64,000 nt of DNA from an uncultured Bacteroidota bacterium (GCA_903853805.1 CAINUN010000083.1:1-64000); one strand, 5' to 3'. Shown: positions 45,960 through 55,510, counted from the stretch's first letter. The notes: a model not told the origin generated them from the sequence alone. A program made the numbers and translations.

Positions 45960-46421
45960 ATGGAACGCATCTGTTTATTTCCAGGAACATTTGACCCCAT
46001 TACCAAAGGGCATGTGGATATTATTGAACGTGCTGCCTCTTTGTTTGACAAACTAGTGATAGGCATAGGTATCAATTCATCCAAAGAACCTATGTTTAGT
46101 GTAGAGCAGCGTTGTGCTTGGATGCAAGAGCTATTTCATGAAGACCCGCGTATCGAAGTTGTGGGCTATAAGGGCTTGACTATTGATTATTGCAAAGAAA
46201 TTAATGCCCATTACATCCTTCGGGGCATTCGCTATATCTCCGACTTTGAGTATGAAAAAGCCATTGCCGATATGAACCGTATGTTAGCGCCCGATATCGA
46301 AACTATTTTTCTTACCTGCTCGCCAATTTATTCTACCATTTCATCAACACTTGTGCGCGATGTCATTCGCAACAATGGCAACATTAGTTTGTTTGTGCCC
46401 GATATAGTAAAGGTTGTATGA
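45960..46421 (+). CDS. coaD: Phosphopantetheine adenylyltransferase
   Basis: This 153-aa enzyme makes dephospho-CoA. The nucleotidyltransferase motif FPGTFDPITKGHVDII contains TxGH. The second signature is YSTISSTLVRDVI. The start at MERICLFPG is set by family alignment and the 1-nt gap to rsmD. The rsmD-coaD order is common in many bacteria. Confidence 0.96.
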   Translation: MERICLFPGTFDPITKGHVDIIERAASLFDKLVIGIGINSSKEPMFSVEQRCAWMQELFHEDPRIEVVGYKGLTIDYCKEINAHYILRGIRYISDFEYEKAIADMNRMLAPDIETIFLTCSPIYSTISSTLVRDVIRNNGNISLFVPDIVKVV

Positions 46422-46610
46422 TTTTTGTAACTGTCAACTATTTTTTTAACACAAAGAAAAAAGGTATCTAAGAAGTAAAGAACACAAAGTTCATTAAAAA
46501 ATCATCTTTTAAGAGATGGGATTGATCCTAAAATCTAACAGGTTTCTAAAACTTTATAGATTTATTTAACAATTAATTGGACTTTGGTGCGCTTCTTCTT
46601 CTATTATCAT

Positions 46611-46639
46611 AAAAAAAGCCGCCCAAATGCAGCTTTTTT
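46611..46639. terminator. Convergent terminator (coaD / pntB)
   Basis: An imperfect hairpin AAAAAAAGC-CGC-ccaaat-GC-AGCTTTTTT has A and T runs at both ends. It lies between the convergent genes and can serve both. Confidence 0.65.
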
Positions 46640-46671
46640 AGATTTTAGTATTTTGTACTTCTAATTTTTAC

Positions 46672-48066
46672 TTAAACATTTTTCAATTCACTCACCAAGT
46701 CTTGCAATACTTTCTTAGCATCGCCAAAAAGCATTGAAGTTTTAGGTTTGTAGAAAAGGTCGTTTTCAATACCTGCATAACCTGGTTTCATGCTACGCTT
46801 GTTCACAATCACATGGTCGGCTTTTTCAACTTCAAGAATTGGCATTCCGTAAATAGGACTTGCAGGGTCTTCTTTAGCCGCTGGATTTACTACGTCATTT
46901 GCACCAATAATCATCACTACATTGGTAGTGCTCATTTCATCATTGGCATCTTCCATTTCCTTCAATTTTTCGTAAGGAACATCAGCTTCTGCAAGCAGAA
47001 CGTTCATGTGTCCTGGCATACGACCCGCAACCGGATGAATACCATAACTCACTTCCACTCCTTTTTCGTTTAATACTTTTTCAAGTTCATGACAAGCATG
47101 TTGTGCTTGCGCCACTGCCAAACCATAACCTGGAATAATCATTACTTTTTGAGCATAAGCCATTAACACAGCTGTGTCGCTCAAAGAAATTTCTTTGTAG
47201 TTGCCTCCTTCTTTTGAAACTCCACCACCAGCAATGGTTTTATTTCCACCAAACGAACCAATCAGTACGTTTTTCAACGAACGATTCATGGCGTTACACA
47301 TCAAAATAGTAAGAATGGTACCCGCAGAACCTACAAGGATACCGCCTGTAAGCATAACAGGATTGTTGTATAAAAATCCTCCGAAAGCCGCGGCACAACC
47401 TGTAAAAGAGTTCAATAAAGAAATTACTACCGGCATATCTGCACCGCCAATTGGCATTACAAACAAGATTCCATAAAGAGCAGCAAGTGCTAACATGCCA
47501 TAAAAGAACGCAGATGAAGTACTAAATCCGCCAATGAGCATTATAGCTAAGAATAAAAGTCCGCCAAAAAGCAAGAAGTTGATGATTTGTGCGCCCGGAA
47601 TAGTGTGGTCGTTGATTCTTCCATTGAGTTTTCCCCAAGCAACCATGCTACCCGCAAAAGATACCGTACCGATAATCATTCCTAAAATAATGACTACGAG
47701 TTTGCCCGTTTCTGGATTGGGGTCGTGGTGGTATTCAATTAATGAAATGAGCATGGCACAAGCGCCTCCCATACCATTGAACAAGCTTACCATTTCAGGC
47801 ATGGCTGTCATTTGTACTTTTTTGGCAGCAATCGTACCTACAAAGGTTCCAATAAGTAGTCCGCAAAAAATCCAAGGATAATTACCAAGAGATGCTCCTG
47901 CTTCATTTTTATACAAAAAAATGGTTGCGAAAATGGCTATGGTCATACCAAAAGCAGCCACAAGATTTCCTTTGCGTGCTGAATCAGGGTGAGAAAGCAT
48001 TTTCAAACCCATGATGAATGTGACTGAGCCTATGAGATAGCTTAAAGGAAGCAATATTGATTCCAT
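46672..48066 (-). CDS. pntB: NAD(P) transhydrogenase subunit beta
   Basis: This 464-aa protein has about nine TM helices in the N-terminal 260 residues. Its NADP(H)-binding domain III has VMIIPGYGLAVAQAQH and GIHPVAGRMPGHMNVLLAEA, then VMIIGANDVVNPAA. It couples proton flow to hydride transfer from NADH to NADP+. It is the last of three pnt genes. Confidence 0.96.
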   Translation of the reverse strand: MESILLPLSYLIGSVTFIMGLKMLSHPDSARKGNLVAAFGMTIAIFATIFLYKNEAGASLGNYPWIFCGLLIGTFVGTIAAKKVQMTAMPEMVSLFNGMGGACAMLISLIEYHHDPNPETGKLVVIILGMIIGTVSFAGSMVAWGKLNGRINDHTIPGAQIINFLLFGGLLFLAIMLIGGFSTSSAFFYGMLALAALYGILFVMPIGGADMPVVISLLNSFTGCAAAFGGFLYNNPVMLTGGILVGSAGTILTILMCNAMNRSLKNVLIGSFGGNKTIAGGGVSKEGGNYKEISLSDTAVLMAYAQKVMIIPGYGLAVAQAQHACHELEKVLNEKGVEVSYGIHPVAGRMPGHMNVLLAEADVPYEKLKEMEDANDEMSTTNVVMIIGANDVVNPAAKEDPASPIYGMPILEVEKADHVIVNKRSMKPGYAGIENDLFYKPKTSMLFGDAKKVLQDLVSELKNV

Positions 48067-48123
48067 TGTTTATTTTATTTAAAGAGCTTTTCCAAAATTT
48101 GAAACTTTAGAAAAGGTTGTGAA

Positions 48124-48450
48124 TTATTTTTTCTTCTTTTTCTTTTTATCAAACATTTCCAACATTCTGTCAGTAACCACAAAACCGCCAACCACATTCA
48201 ATGTTCCGAGAATGACGGCAAGGAAACCAAGCGTAAGTGCCAGATAGTCATCAGTTGAAGCTTGACCCATAACAATGATAGCTCCGATGATTACTACTCC
48301 ATGAATGGCGTTGGCACCACTCATTAAAGGTGTGTGTAAAACAGAAGGCACTCGAGAAATCACTTCAATTCCCAAAAAGATGGAAAGAATAACGATAGTG
48401 ATTAAACGATAAGTTGCCGGATCTGTAAAAAGGTTCGTTAAGAAATCCAT
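48124..48450 (-). CDS. pntA2: NAD(P) transhydrogenase subunit alpha, membrane part
   Basis: This 108-aa protein has three TM helices: ITIVILSIFLGIEVISRVPS, HTPLMSGANAIHGVVIIGAI and LAVILGTLNVVGGFVVTDRM. It corresponds to the membrane portion of PntA as a separate polypeptide, as in three-subunit transhydrogenases. The symbol is by analogy (pntAB in some systems). The Lys-rich C-terminus is unusual. Confidence 0.93.
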   Translation of the reverse strand: MDFLTNLFTDPATYRLITIVILSIFLGIEVISRVPSVLHTPLMSGANAIHGVVIIGAIIVMGQASTDDYLALTLGFLAVILGTLNVVGGFVVTDRMLEMFDKKKKKKK

Positions 48451-48474
48451 ATTATTTATAAATATTTTACTTAT

Positions 48475-49593
48475 TTATGAAATTAATGCTTGAAGTCTAT
48501 CGTTGACAATCTTAGAATCGTGCGCCATACAAGAACCTTTCACAATATCATCTTCCCAATTAAGGTTAATGCTTCCTTCTTTGTTAATGATGAGTTTAAG
48601 GAAGTTCAACATGTTCTTGCTGTATAATTTACTTGCATCAGAAGAAGTTGTTGCAGGTAAAGCAGAATTACCAATGATAGTAACGCCTTTATGCATGATA
48701 GTTTCACAATCCTTTGTCAAATCGGTATTACCGCCAGTAACGGAAGCCAAATCAATGATTACAGAACCAGCACGCATATCTTCTATCATTTCTTTGGTGA
48801 TGAGAATCGGTGCTTTTCTGCCAGGGATTTGAGCGGTAGTAATGATAATGTCTGATTTCTTGGCGTGTTCGTGAATCTTTGCTTTTTGTTTCTGTTGAAA
48901 CTCTTCGCTTTGTTCTACAGCATAACCACCTGCTTTTGAAGCATCGGCAGCGCCTTCTACTTCTACGAATTTTGCTCCAAGGCTCATTACTTCTTCCTTT
49001 ACTGCTGGGCGCGTATCAAAAACTTCTACCACAGCACCGAGACGGCGAGCAGTGGCAATGGCTTGAAGACCTGCAACACCTGCACCCAATATCAACACTT
49101 TTGCAGGAGCAATACTACCTGCAGCAGTCATGAACATTGGAAAATAACGACTGTATTGAAATGCTGCTAATAAAACCGCTTTATAACCAGCAATATTTGC
49201 TTGTGAACTCAACACATCCATTGCTTGTGCACGAGTAGTACGAGGAATCATGTCCATGCTAAACACAGTCCATCCTTTGCTAGCCCATTCTTTCATCATA
49301 ACGCTTTGAAAAAGTGGTTGGAAAACACCAACGACTATAGCGCCAGACTTAATTTGAGCAGGAACATTTTGAGGATGGAAGCTGAGCAGGATGTCTGCTT
49401 CTTTAGCTACGGATGCCGCATCTTTAATGCTTGCACCAGCATCTGTGTAAGAAGAATTGCTGAAAAAAGCTCGTTCGCCCGCGCCATCTTCAATGTACAC
49501 AGTAACATTCATTTTCACAAACTGTGCAACTACTTCCGGTACTAATGAAACTCGGGTTTCAGGAGCTTGCTCCTTTAAAACGCCTATGACCAT
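48475..49593 (-). CDS. pntA1: NAD(P) transhydrogenase subunit alpha, NAD-binding part
   Basis: This 372-aa soluble domain I binds NAD(H). It has an alanine-dehydrogenase-like fold with IGVLKEQAPETRVSLVPEVV, the Rossmann motif VLILGAGVAGLQAIATARRL and IITTAQIPGRKAPILITKEM. It is the first of the three pnt genes and 24 nt before the membrane part. Confidence 0.95.
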   Translation of the reverse strand: MVIGVLKEQAPETRVSLVPEVVAQFVKMNVTVYIEDGAGERAFFSNSSYTDAGASIKDAASVAKEADILLSFHPQNVPAQIKSGAIVVGVFQPLFQSVMMKEWASKGWTVFSMDMIPRTTRAQAMDVLSSQANIAGYKAVLLAAFQYSRYFPMFMTAAGSIAPAKVLILGAGVAGLQAIATARRLGAVVEVFDTRPAVKEEVMSLGAKFVEVEGAADASKAGGYAVEQSEEFQQKQKAKIHEHAKKSDIIITTAQIPGRKAPILITKEMIEDMRAGSVIIDLASVTGGNTDLTKDCETIMHKGVTIIGNSALPATTSSDASKLYSKNMLNFLKLIINKEGSINLNWEDDIVKGSCMAHDSKIVNDRLQALIS

Positions 49594-49619
49594 AAGAATT
49601 TATGTCTTTAAATCGGGGC

Positions 49620-49650
49620 GCAAAGTAGGCTGAAATTCACTTTCTACCAA
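49620..49650 (-). promoter_or_regulatory. Promoter of the pnt operon
   Basis: The minus strand has TTGG, a 19-nt spacer and TACTTTGC, close to the Bacteroidota pattern. The -7 box is 26 nt before the ATG. Confidence 0.45.
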
Positions 49651-49686
49651 CAAAGGCTGATATATGTCAGCGTTTTGAGCATTTCA

Positions 49687-50952
49687 TCATTTCAAAACCA
49701 CCTGAACTGTCTTCCTTGTCTTTTGCTCCAATAATATATACTTGTTTTTAGTTAGCTCGTTCAAAATATCAGGTGTGTAATGACGAACAGTAAGCAAACC
49801 CACATTTTCATTTCTCAATACCGAATAGTCTTTTTCCAATGTTGCAACCAATTGTTTGATTTTATCTGCTTTGTTATCAATACAGGCAACAAAGGAAATC
49901 GCAGCGTTTTGAATGAGGTTAATTTTAATTTTAAGATCGTGGAAAATGCTGTAAATAAAACTCAGGTTGTCTTCTGTAATAAAAGAAAAATCTCTTGTCG
50001 TAACTTGTAAAAGTACTTGGTCTTTTTTCAACACAATCAATGGTGGATAGAAAATGCTATTGACATCATTTTGAATCAAAGTGCCTTCCAATTCCTTATT
50101 CAAAAAGCACTTTACATACAACGGGATACTGTTGTTTTGAAGGGGTTTAATGGTTTTGGGGTGAATGACCTGCGCTCCGTAATAAGCCATTTCAATCACT
50201 TCGTGATAAGAGATAGCTTCAATTTTTACGGTGTTTTGAAACTCTTTAGGGTCGGCATTGAGGAAGCCTTCAACATCTTTCCAAATCGTTACGCTTTTTG
50301 CTTGTAACATCGCAGCAAGCATTGCCGCTGTATAATCCGAACCTTCACGACCTAAGGTCACGGAAACATTATCTTGGGTGGCTCCAATAAATCCCTGGGT
50401 AACTATTTTCTTCCCTTGAAGCAGCAGTCCTGCCATTTTCTCTTTTGCATTTGCTTCCGAAAAATGCCAATCTACTACAGCATCGCGGTAGGTATCGTCT
50501 GTACGGAAAACATCGCGGGCATCTATCCATTCCAGATTTTCGCCTTCTTGTTGCAGGTAATAGGCGAAAATTTTAGTAGAAAAAATTTCACCCAAACACA
50601 CTATTTGGTCGTAGGAATAATCATACTTGGTAGCATCTACATCATCTATTGCCCAAAGCAATTCGGTGAAGAGCACATGGAAATCTTTAGCAAAAGTCAG
50701 ATAGTTGGTTTCGTTTAAAATTTCATTAGCATATTGTAGGTGTTGCTGTTCTAATTCCTGCGCCAATTGCTTGGCTTCTTCATTATTGTTTTTGCAGGCG
50801 GCGTTTACAATAGCCTCTAAGGCATTGGTTGTTTTGCCCATTGCCGAAACCACCAACACCAATTGGTCTTTGGATTCTTTGATAATGGGCAACAAAGCCT
50901 TCATTCTTTCAGGTGTGGCTATGGATGCCCCACCAAATTTGTAAACCTGCAT
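49687..50952 (-). CDS. Aspartate kinase (monofunctional)
   Basis: This 421-aa enzyme does the first step of the lysine/threonine/methionine branch. It has the kinase opening VYKFGGASIATPERM, GREGSDYTAAMLAAML and GAQVIHPKTIKPLQNNSIPL. A C-terminal ACT-like region for feedback control follows (LLQVTTRDFSFITEDNLSFI). There is no homoserine dehydrogenase domain. Confidence 0.93.
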   Translation of the reverse strand: MQVYKFGGASIATPERMKALLPIIKESKDQLVLVVSAMGKTTNALEAIVNAACKNNNEEAKQLAQELEQQHLQYANEILNETNYLTFAKDFHVLFTELLWAIDDVDATKYDYSYDQIVCLGEIFSTKIFAYYLQQEGENLEWIDARDVFRTDDTYRDAVVDWHFSEANAKEKMAGLLLQGKKIVTQGFIGATQDNVSVTLGREGSDYTAAMLAAMLQAKSVTIWKDVEGFLNADPKEFQNTVKIEAISYHEVIEMAYYGAQVIHPKTIKPLQNNSIPLYVKCFLNKELEGTLIQNDVNSIFYPPLIVLKKDQVLLQVTTRDFSFITEDNLSFIYSIFHDLKIKINLIQNAAISFVACIDNKADKIKQLVATLEKDYSVLRNENVGLLTVRHYTPDILNELTKNKYILLEQKTRKTVQVVLK

Positions 50953-51169
50953 GTATTGTATTTAAGTATCGAATTGAGGTTGTAAAACTACTTTCAAAAA
51001 AAGGAATGAAGAAATTGGAGGAAAACAAAAAGGCGCTGAAGATGTATAGTCCCTTTTTTTTTAAATAAACACAAGAACCCAAAAAGGTTCATAAAACATA
51101 AGAATTGATCAAAACTCTAAAAGAAAACTCAGTGTGATCTAAGTTTCCTTTACAAACAAGAAAAACCAA

Positions 51170-52402
51170 CTACAAACTCGCCAACGAACTACTAATAATC
51201 TCCACACATTCATCTATGTGTTCTTGGGTAATTATGAGTGGTGGTGCGAAACGAATTTTATCACCGTGTGTAGGTTTGGCAAGCAAGCCATTATCTTTCA
51301 TCTTCAAGCATAAATCCCAAGCAGCTTCTTTGTTGGGATGATCAATAACAATCGCATTCAGTAACCCTTTTCCACGAACAATGGAAATATGAGGATGGTT
51401 TAAATCAAGCAATTTCTTCCTTAAATATGCACCTTGAATGGCTGCATTTTCTGCCATCTTTTCTTCTTTCAAAACTTGTAAAGAAGCAATAGCCACACGG
51501 CAAGCCAAAGGATTGCCACCATAAGTAGAACCATGTTCGCCAGCTTTGATGGTGAGCATAATTTCGTCATCGGCAAGCACCGCACTCACAGGCAGTGTTC
51601 CTCCCGAAAGGGCTTTACCAAGAATCAAAATATCGGGGCGCACCGCTTCGTGATCGCAAGCAAGCATCATTCCTGTACGTGCCAATCCTGTTTGAATTTC
51701 ATCAGCAATAAACAACACATTGGCAGCTTGACACATGGCGGCTGCTTTGCTCAAATAGCCTTCATCGGGCACCACCACACCTGCTTCTCCTTGAATAGGT
51801 TCTACCAAAAACCCACATACATTTTTATCTTGCAAAGCTGCTTCCAAAGCATTTAAATCGTTGAAAGGAATTACTTCATAACCGGGCATAAACGGTCCGA
51901 AATTTCTTTTAGAAGAAGGGTCGGTGCTAAAAGAAACTACATTTAAAGTTCGTCCGTGAAAATTGTGTGTGCACACCAAAATCTTAGCATTGTTTTCGTC
52001 AATGCCTTTCACTTCATAAGCCCATTTACGCGCGAGTTTTAAAGCCGTTTCAACGGCTTCAACACCTGTGTTCATTGGCAACACTTTGTCGTAGCCAAAA
52101 AGCGAAGTGATGTATTCGGCATATTCGCCGAACCAATTATTATGAAAAGCGCGAGAGGTTAACGTAAGCGTCTGTGCTTGTTCAATAAGTGTTTGAATGA
52201 TTTTAGGATGACAATGACCTTGATTCACTGCTGAGTAACCCGAAAGAAAATCGAAATACCTTTTTCCTTCCACATCCCACATAAAAACGCCCTCTCCTCT
52301 ATCAATAACTACAGGAATTGGATGGTAATTATGTGCGCCAAAACGCTCTTCTTTTTCTAAATAAACTTGTGATGCGGAAGTTGTAAAAGCAGTAGAAATC
52401 AT
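51170..52402 (-). CDS. rocD: Ornithine aminotransferase
   Basis: This PLP enzyme converts ornithine to glutamate semialdehyde, which cyclises to P5C. It is 410 aa from [11 protein letters not shown]; the open frame continues 70 codons up, but that part is unlike the family and overlaps ltaE. Motifs are [40 protein letters not shown] and the PLP-lysine region [18 protein letters not shown]. PruA (21.9 kb) acts next in the pathway. Confidence 0.93.
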   Translation of the reverse strand: MISTAFTTSASQVYLEKEERFGAHNYHPIPVVIDRGEGVFMWDVEGKRYFDFLSGYSAVNQGHCHPKIIQTLIEQAQTLTLTSRAFHNNWFGEYAEYITSLFGYDKVLPMNTGVEAVETALKLARKWAYEVKGIDENNAKILVCTHNFHGRTLNVVSFSTDPSSKRNFGPFMPGYEVIPFNDLNALEAALQDKNVCGFLVEPIQGEAGVVVPDEGYLSKAAAMCQAANVLFIADEIQTGLARTGMMLACDHEAVRPDILILGKALSGGTLPVSAVLADDEIMLTIKAGEHGSTYGGNPLACRVAIASLQVLKEEKMAENAAIQGAYLRKKLLDLNHPHISIVRGKGLLNAIVIDHPNKEAAWDLCLKMKDNGLLAKPTHGDKIRFAPPLIITQEHIDECVEIISSSLASL

Positions 52403-52483
52403 CCCCAAAACTAAGCAATCAATTTTGAAGTTTTTTTCACTTGCAATTGTTCTCCTATTTTCACTCTTGAAAAACAAGAAAAG

Positions 52484-53506
52484 ATGAAAAGTTTTGCGAG
52501 CGATAATTATGCAGGCGTTTTGCCCGAAGTGATGCAAGCATTGCATGCAGCCAACAGCGAACATGCGGTGTCTTATGGCAATGATGTGCTGACGGAAAGA
52601 GTGCGCCAACAATTTTGTGAAGTGTTTGGTGCCGAGGTGGAAGTGTTGTTTGTCTTCAACGGAACTGGGGCTAATGTGTTGAGTATTTCAAGCGCCACAC
52701 AAACCTTCAACTCTGTGCTTTGTGCCGACCTTTCTCATATTTACTGCGATGAATCCACCGCACCTGAAACCATTACAGGTTGTCGTTTTTTTCCGATTCC
52801 TATTAATGAAGAAGGCAAAATAGAAGTAGTAGCAATTGAACAAAGAATCATTCGAAAAGGCGATATTCATTATGCACAACCTGCAATGATATCCGTTACC
52901 CAAACCACGGAATATGGAACGGTTTATTCGTCCGCTCATCTTAAAGAAATTGGTGACTTAGCCAAGCAACACGATTTGTATTATCATATTGATGGCTCAA
53001 GGTTTTTCAATGCTGCAGCAAGTTTGGGTTGTAGTTTAAAAGAAATAAGCACTGATGTCGGCGCTGATATTCTTTCACTTGGAGGAACAAAGATTGGAAT
53101 GATGTATGGCGAAGCGGTGGTGGTTTTCAATAAAAGTTTAGCAGAGAAAATTCGATTCAAACAAAAGCAAGTAATGCAATTGGCTTCTAAAACAAGATTT
53201 ATTGCTGCCCAATTTGAAGCCCTTTTCATCAATGAACTCTGGAAAAAACCAGCCAATCATGCCAATCAAATGGCGCAAGTTTTATTTAATGGTCTAAAAG
53301 AAATTTCGCAAGTACAAATCACCAAACCTGTAGACGCCAATGTGGTTTTTACTATTCTACCCAAAGATATTATCCCCGCTCTTCAAGTTGAATATCCGTT
53401 TTATGTATGGAATGATTTCACCAACGAAGTGCGCTTGATGTGTTCCTTTGATACTAGTGAACAAGAAGTGGAAGCTTTTCTTATTAAACTGAAGAGTTTG
53501 ATTTAA
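52484..53506 (+). CDS. ltaE: Low-specificity threonine aldolase / beta-eliminating lyase
   Basis: This 340-aa PLP enzyme cleaves threonine to glycine and acetaldehyde. Family features are [63 protein letters not shown] and the PLP-binding lysine in [17 protein letters not shown]. It is divergent from rocD, with starts 81 nt apart. Confidence 0.9.
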   Translation: MKSFASDNYAGVLPEVMQALHAANSEHAVSYGNDVLTERVRQQFCEVFGAEVEVLFVFNGTGANVLSISSATQTFNSVLCADLSHIYCDESTAPETITGCRFFPIPINEEGKIEVVAIEQRIIRKGDIHYAQPAMISVTQTTEYGTVYSSAHLKEIGDLAKQHDLYYHIDGSRFFNAAASLGCSLKEISTDVGADILSLGGTKIGMMYGEAVVVFNKSLAEKIRFKQKQVMQLASKTRFIAAQFEALFINELWKKPANHANQMAQVLFNGLKEISQVQITKPVDANVVFTILPKDIIPALQVEYPFYVWNDFTNEVRLMCSFDTSEQEVEAFLIKLKSLI

Positions 53507-53512
53507 GTTGAT

Positions 53513-53998
53513 TTATTTATAAACACAGCAACTGCCTTTGAGTAAATGTCCTGAAAGTTCCATGCGCTTTGCTTCATCAAGCATGTTAAACTCACGACTC
53601 ATCAAACCAAAACCATCATCAAAACCAATCAAGGTTGTTGCTGCAAAATTGATAGTTTCTAAAGTAAGTTCTCGCAAGTGAATGCAACCTTCACTGCCAC
53701 CTATGCGCAAGGAAATGTGTTTGGTAATTCCTCTTTCTATTTTCAACCCAACCAATAGTTTGGCTTTCTCTGCCACACAAGGACATTCGGTATGCGGATG
53801 ACTTGCAAACTCACTCTTTGCATGAACTATTGTTTTTGATTGAGGCTCTACATGAATATTGAGTCGAATGAGATGATATGGGTCGAGGAAAGTTGCTTCC
53901 AACATAAGATGACCGTTTTCTAATTCAAATGCCTGGATGCCAATATCTCTTTTCGAGACCAATCTTTTTACAGGAATTCTTTCTTGGTTTGTTTCCAT
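53513..53998 (-). CDS. DUF2889 family protein
   Basis: This 161-aa protein has the DUF2889 pattern: GHLMLEATFLDPYHLIRLNI, VGLKIERGITKHISLRIGGS and GCIHLRELTLETINFAATTL. It ends in a Cys pair (KGSCCVYK). The function is unknown. It converges with the threonine aldolase gene, 6 nt apart. Confidence 0.75.
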   Translation of the reverse strand: METNQERIPVKRLVSKRDIGIQAFELENGHLMLEATFLDPYHLIRLNIHVEPQSKTIVHAKSEFASHPHTECPCVAEKAKLLVGLKIERGITKHISLRIGGSEGCIHLRELTLETINFAATTLIGFDDGFGLMSREFNMLDEAKRMELSGHLLKGSCCVYK

Positions 53999-54033
53999 GG
54001 TTTCAAAGGTCAGTTTTTCTTTTTAAAAAAATA

Positions 54034-54065
54034 TTTGGTCAGAAAAATTAGACAATATACTTTTG
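54034..54065 (+). promoter_or_regulatory. Promoter of SPFH-Arc operon
   Basis: TTTG, a 20-nt spacer and TACTTTTG match the Bacteroidota consensus. The -7 box ends inside the first TGATATCA octamer. Confidence 0.65.
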
Positions 54066-54082
54066 ATATCAAATTGATATCA
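54064..54082 (+). promoter_or_regulatory. Putative operator: two TGATATCA octamers
   Basis: TGATATCAAATTGATATCA is a 9-bp inverted repeat around one base. It is also two copies of the self-complementary octamer TGATATCA, centres 11 bp apart (one helical turn). It overlaps the end of the -7 box and the expected start point, 14 nt before the SPFH ATG. That position suits a repressor. Confidence 0.65.
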
Positions 54083-54096
54083 TTAAATCAAACTTT

Positions 54097-54960
54097 ATGG
54101 AAAAGATTACCAAACCAACCAACGGTTATCAAGCGCTATTCATTTCAATAGCCACTTTTTTACTCTCAGTTTATTTACTGTCACAAGTAGAACAAAACAT
54201 CATGCTACTTTGGGGTGCAATTCCTTGCCTCATCATCACCGTTTTTGTTTGGAAAGGCTTGATGATTATTCAACCTAACCATGCAAGAGTATTGACCCTT
54301 TTTGGAAAGTATGTAGGCAGTGTAAAAGAAAACGGACTTTTATTTATCAATCCATTTTACACTAGCAGCAAACTCAGTCTTCGTGCACAAAACCTCGCAA
54401 CGCCTACCCTGAAAGTAAACGACAAAATGGGTAACCCCATTGAAATAGGCGCTGTCATTGTGTGGCAAATTCAGAACACTTATAAAGCTGCTTATGAAGT
54501 TGCCGATTTCAACTCTTATGTAAAAACACAAAGCGAAGCTGCACTTAGAAACTTAGCGACTAGTTTTGCTTACGACAATATTGAAGATGAGCATGCTAAC
54601 ATCACATTGCGTGAAGGCGGTCAGAAAGTAAATGAACTTTTGGAGCAAGAACTAAACGAACGGTTATCAACAGCGGGAATTTTGGTGAACGAAGCACGCA
54701 TCATGCACCTTGCATATGCACAAGAAATTGCTGGGGCAATGTTGCAACGCCAACAAGCTACTGCCATTGTAGCCGCTCGTTATAAAATTGTAGAAGGCGC
54801 TGTGGGCATGGTGGAAATGGCTTTGGAAATGTTGAGCAGTAAACAAATTGTGGAACTAGATGAAGAAAAGAAAGCAACGATGGTGAGCAATTTATTGGTT
54901 GTACTTTGTGGTGAACGTGGCGCACAACCTGTTTTAAATACAGGCACCTTGTATTCCTAA
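54097..54960 (+). CDS. SPFH / Band 7 domain membrane protein
   Basis: This 287-aa protein has two N-terminal hydrophobic segments (about 15-65). The SPFH domain follows with VLTLFGKYVGSVKENGLLFI, IEIGAVIVWQIQNTYKAAYE, AGILVNEARIMHLAYAQEIA and then AMLQRQQATAIVAARYKIVE. It is a stomatin/prohibitin-like scaffold that should oligomerise at the membrane. The small Arc-like gene 24 nt downstream is a recurrent neighbour of such genes in various bacteria. Confidence 0.9.
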   Translation: MEKITKPTNGYQALFISIATFLLSVYLLSQVEQNIMLLWGAIPCLIITVFVWKGLMIIQPNHARVLTLFGKYVGSVKENGLLFINPFYTSSKLSLRAQNLATPTLKVNDKMGNPIEIGAVIVWQIQNTYKAAYEVADFNSYVKTQSEAALRNLATSFAYDNIEDEHANITLREGGQKVNELLEQELNERLSTAGILVNEARIMHLAYAQEIAGAMLQRQQATAIVAARYKIVEGAVGMVEMALEMLSSKQIVELDEEKKATMVSNLLVVLCGERGAQPVLNTGTLYS

Positions 54961-54984
54961 CCCTAAATTTCAAATCATTTCATT

Positions 54985-55176
54985 TTGGCCGCAAAAAAAA
55001 GTTTTGTTTTAAGAGTGGACGAAGACACTTATAAAGCCCTTGAAAAATGGGCTGCCGATGAATTTCGAAGTGTTAACGGACAAATTGAATGGCTTGTTGA
55101 CAAGTCTTTGAAAGATGCAGGGAGGAAGAAAAAGGAAACCACTCAAGATGCAAAAAAGAAAAATGATGTTATTTGA
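54985..55176 (+). CDS. Arc-like small DNA-binding protein
   Basis: This 63-aa protein starts with TTG (AAKKSFVLRVDEDTYKALEK). The ribbon-helix-helix pattern is a beta strand FVLRVD, then helix EDTYKALEKWAADEFR, then SVNGQIEWLVDKSLKDAG, which matches Arc-family repressors. The tail is Lys-rich. It follows the SPFH gene and is a candidate regulator of the operon through the TGATATCA operator. Confidence 0.8.
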   Translation: MAAKKSFVLRVDEDTYKALEKWAADEFRSVNGQIEWLVDKSLKDAGRKKKETTQDAKKKNDVI

Positions 55177-55234
55177 GACAATTCTTATAAATTATTGCCA
55201 ATAACTCTTGTAGTCAATACATAAAAAAAATCAT

Positions 55235-55269
55235 AAAAAAACTTCCGCCCCCAAAGCGGAAGTTTTTTT
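55235..55269. terminator. Strong hairpin terminator after SPFH-Arc operon
   Basis: A perfect 14-bp stem (AAAAAAACTTCCGC / GCGGAAGTTTTTTT) with a 7-nt loop lies 59 nt downstream of the Arc-like gene. It can work in both directions, so on the minus strand it would also end any transcript that crosses the 21-bp repeat array. Confidence 0.9.
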
Positions 55270-55279
55270 ATGCCGATAC

Positions 55280-55510
55280 TTTAGTTTGAGTTGTTGTGAG
55301 TTGTCTTTTAGTAGTCATTAATCTACCTTACTAAATCATTTATGTACTTTTCGATGTAATTAGTTAACCTTTTGCAATCATGAATTTACTCTACTATATC
55401 ATTAGTTTACATTTTGAGATCATTAATTTACCTTACCATGTAATTAATTTACCTTTAAAGAGAATTAGTGTCTCTTTCTAAGTAACTAATTGTCTTTTTG
55501 AAGTAATCAT
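55280..55510 (-). repeat. Tandem array of eleven diverged 21-bp repeats
   Basis: Reading the minus strand from 55510, eleven contiguous 21-nt units can be aligned with no net indel. The core of each unit is close to ATGATTTCAAAAGG preceded by TTA or CTA and followed by TAAA. Units differ at a third or so of positions. If translated in this frame each unit would be a heptapeptide like L-M-I-S-K-G-K, but most units carry stops (TAG or TAA). A stop TAA at 55270-55268 directly follows and then the terminator hairpin. It could be a decayed repeat gene, a noncoding RNA or a binding array (21 bp is two helical turns). Confidence 0.8.

Noticed and set aside
46422-46610. Small gene or RNA between coaD and the terminator
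   Set aside because: The stretch is AT-rich with no convincing frame or conserved fold that I could see.
52403-52612. Longer N-terminus of ornithine aminotransferase
   Set aside because: The extra 70 codons are unlike the family and overlap the divergent ltaE start.
55280-55510. CRISPR array
   Set aside because: The 21-bp units are contiguous and diverged, with no unique spacers and no cas genes nearby.
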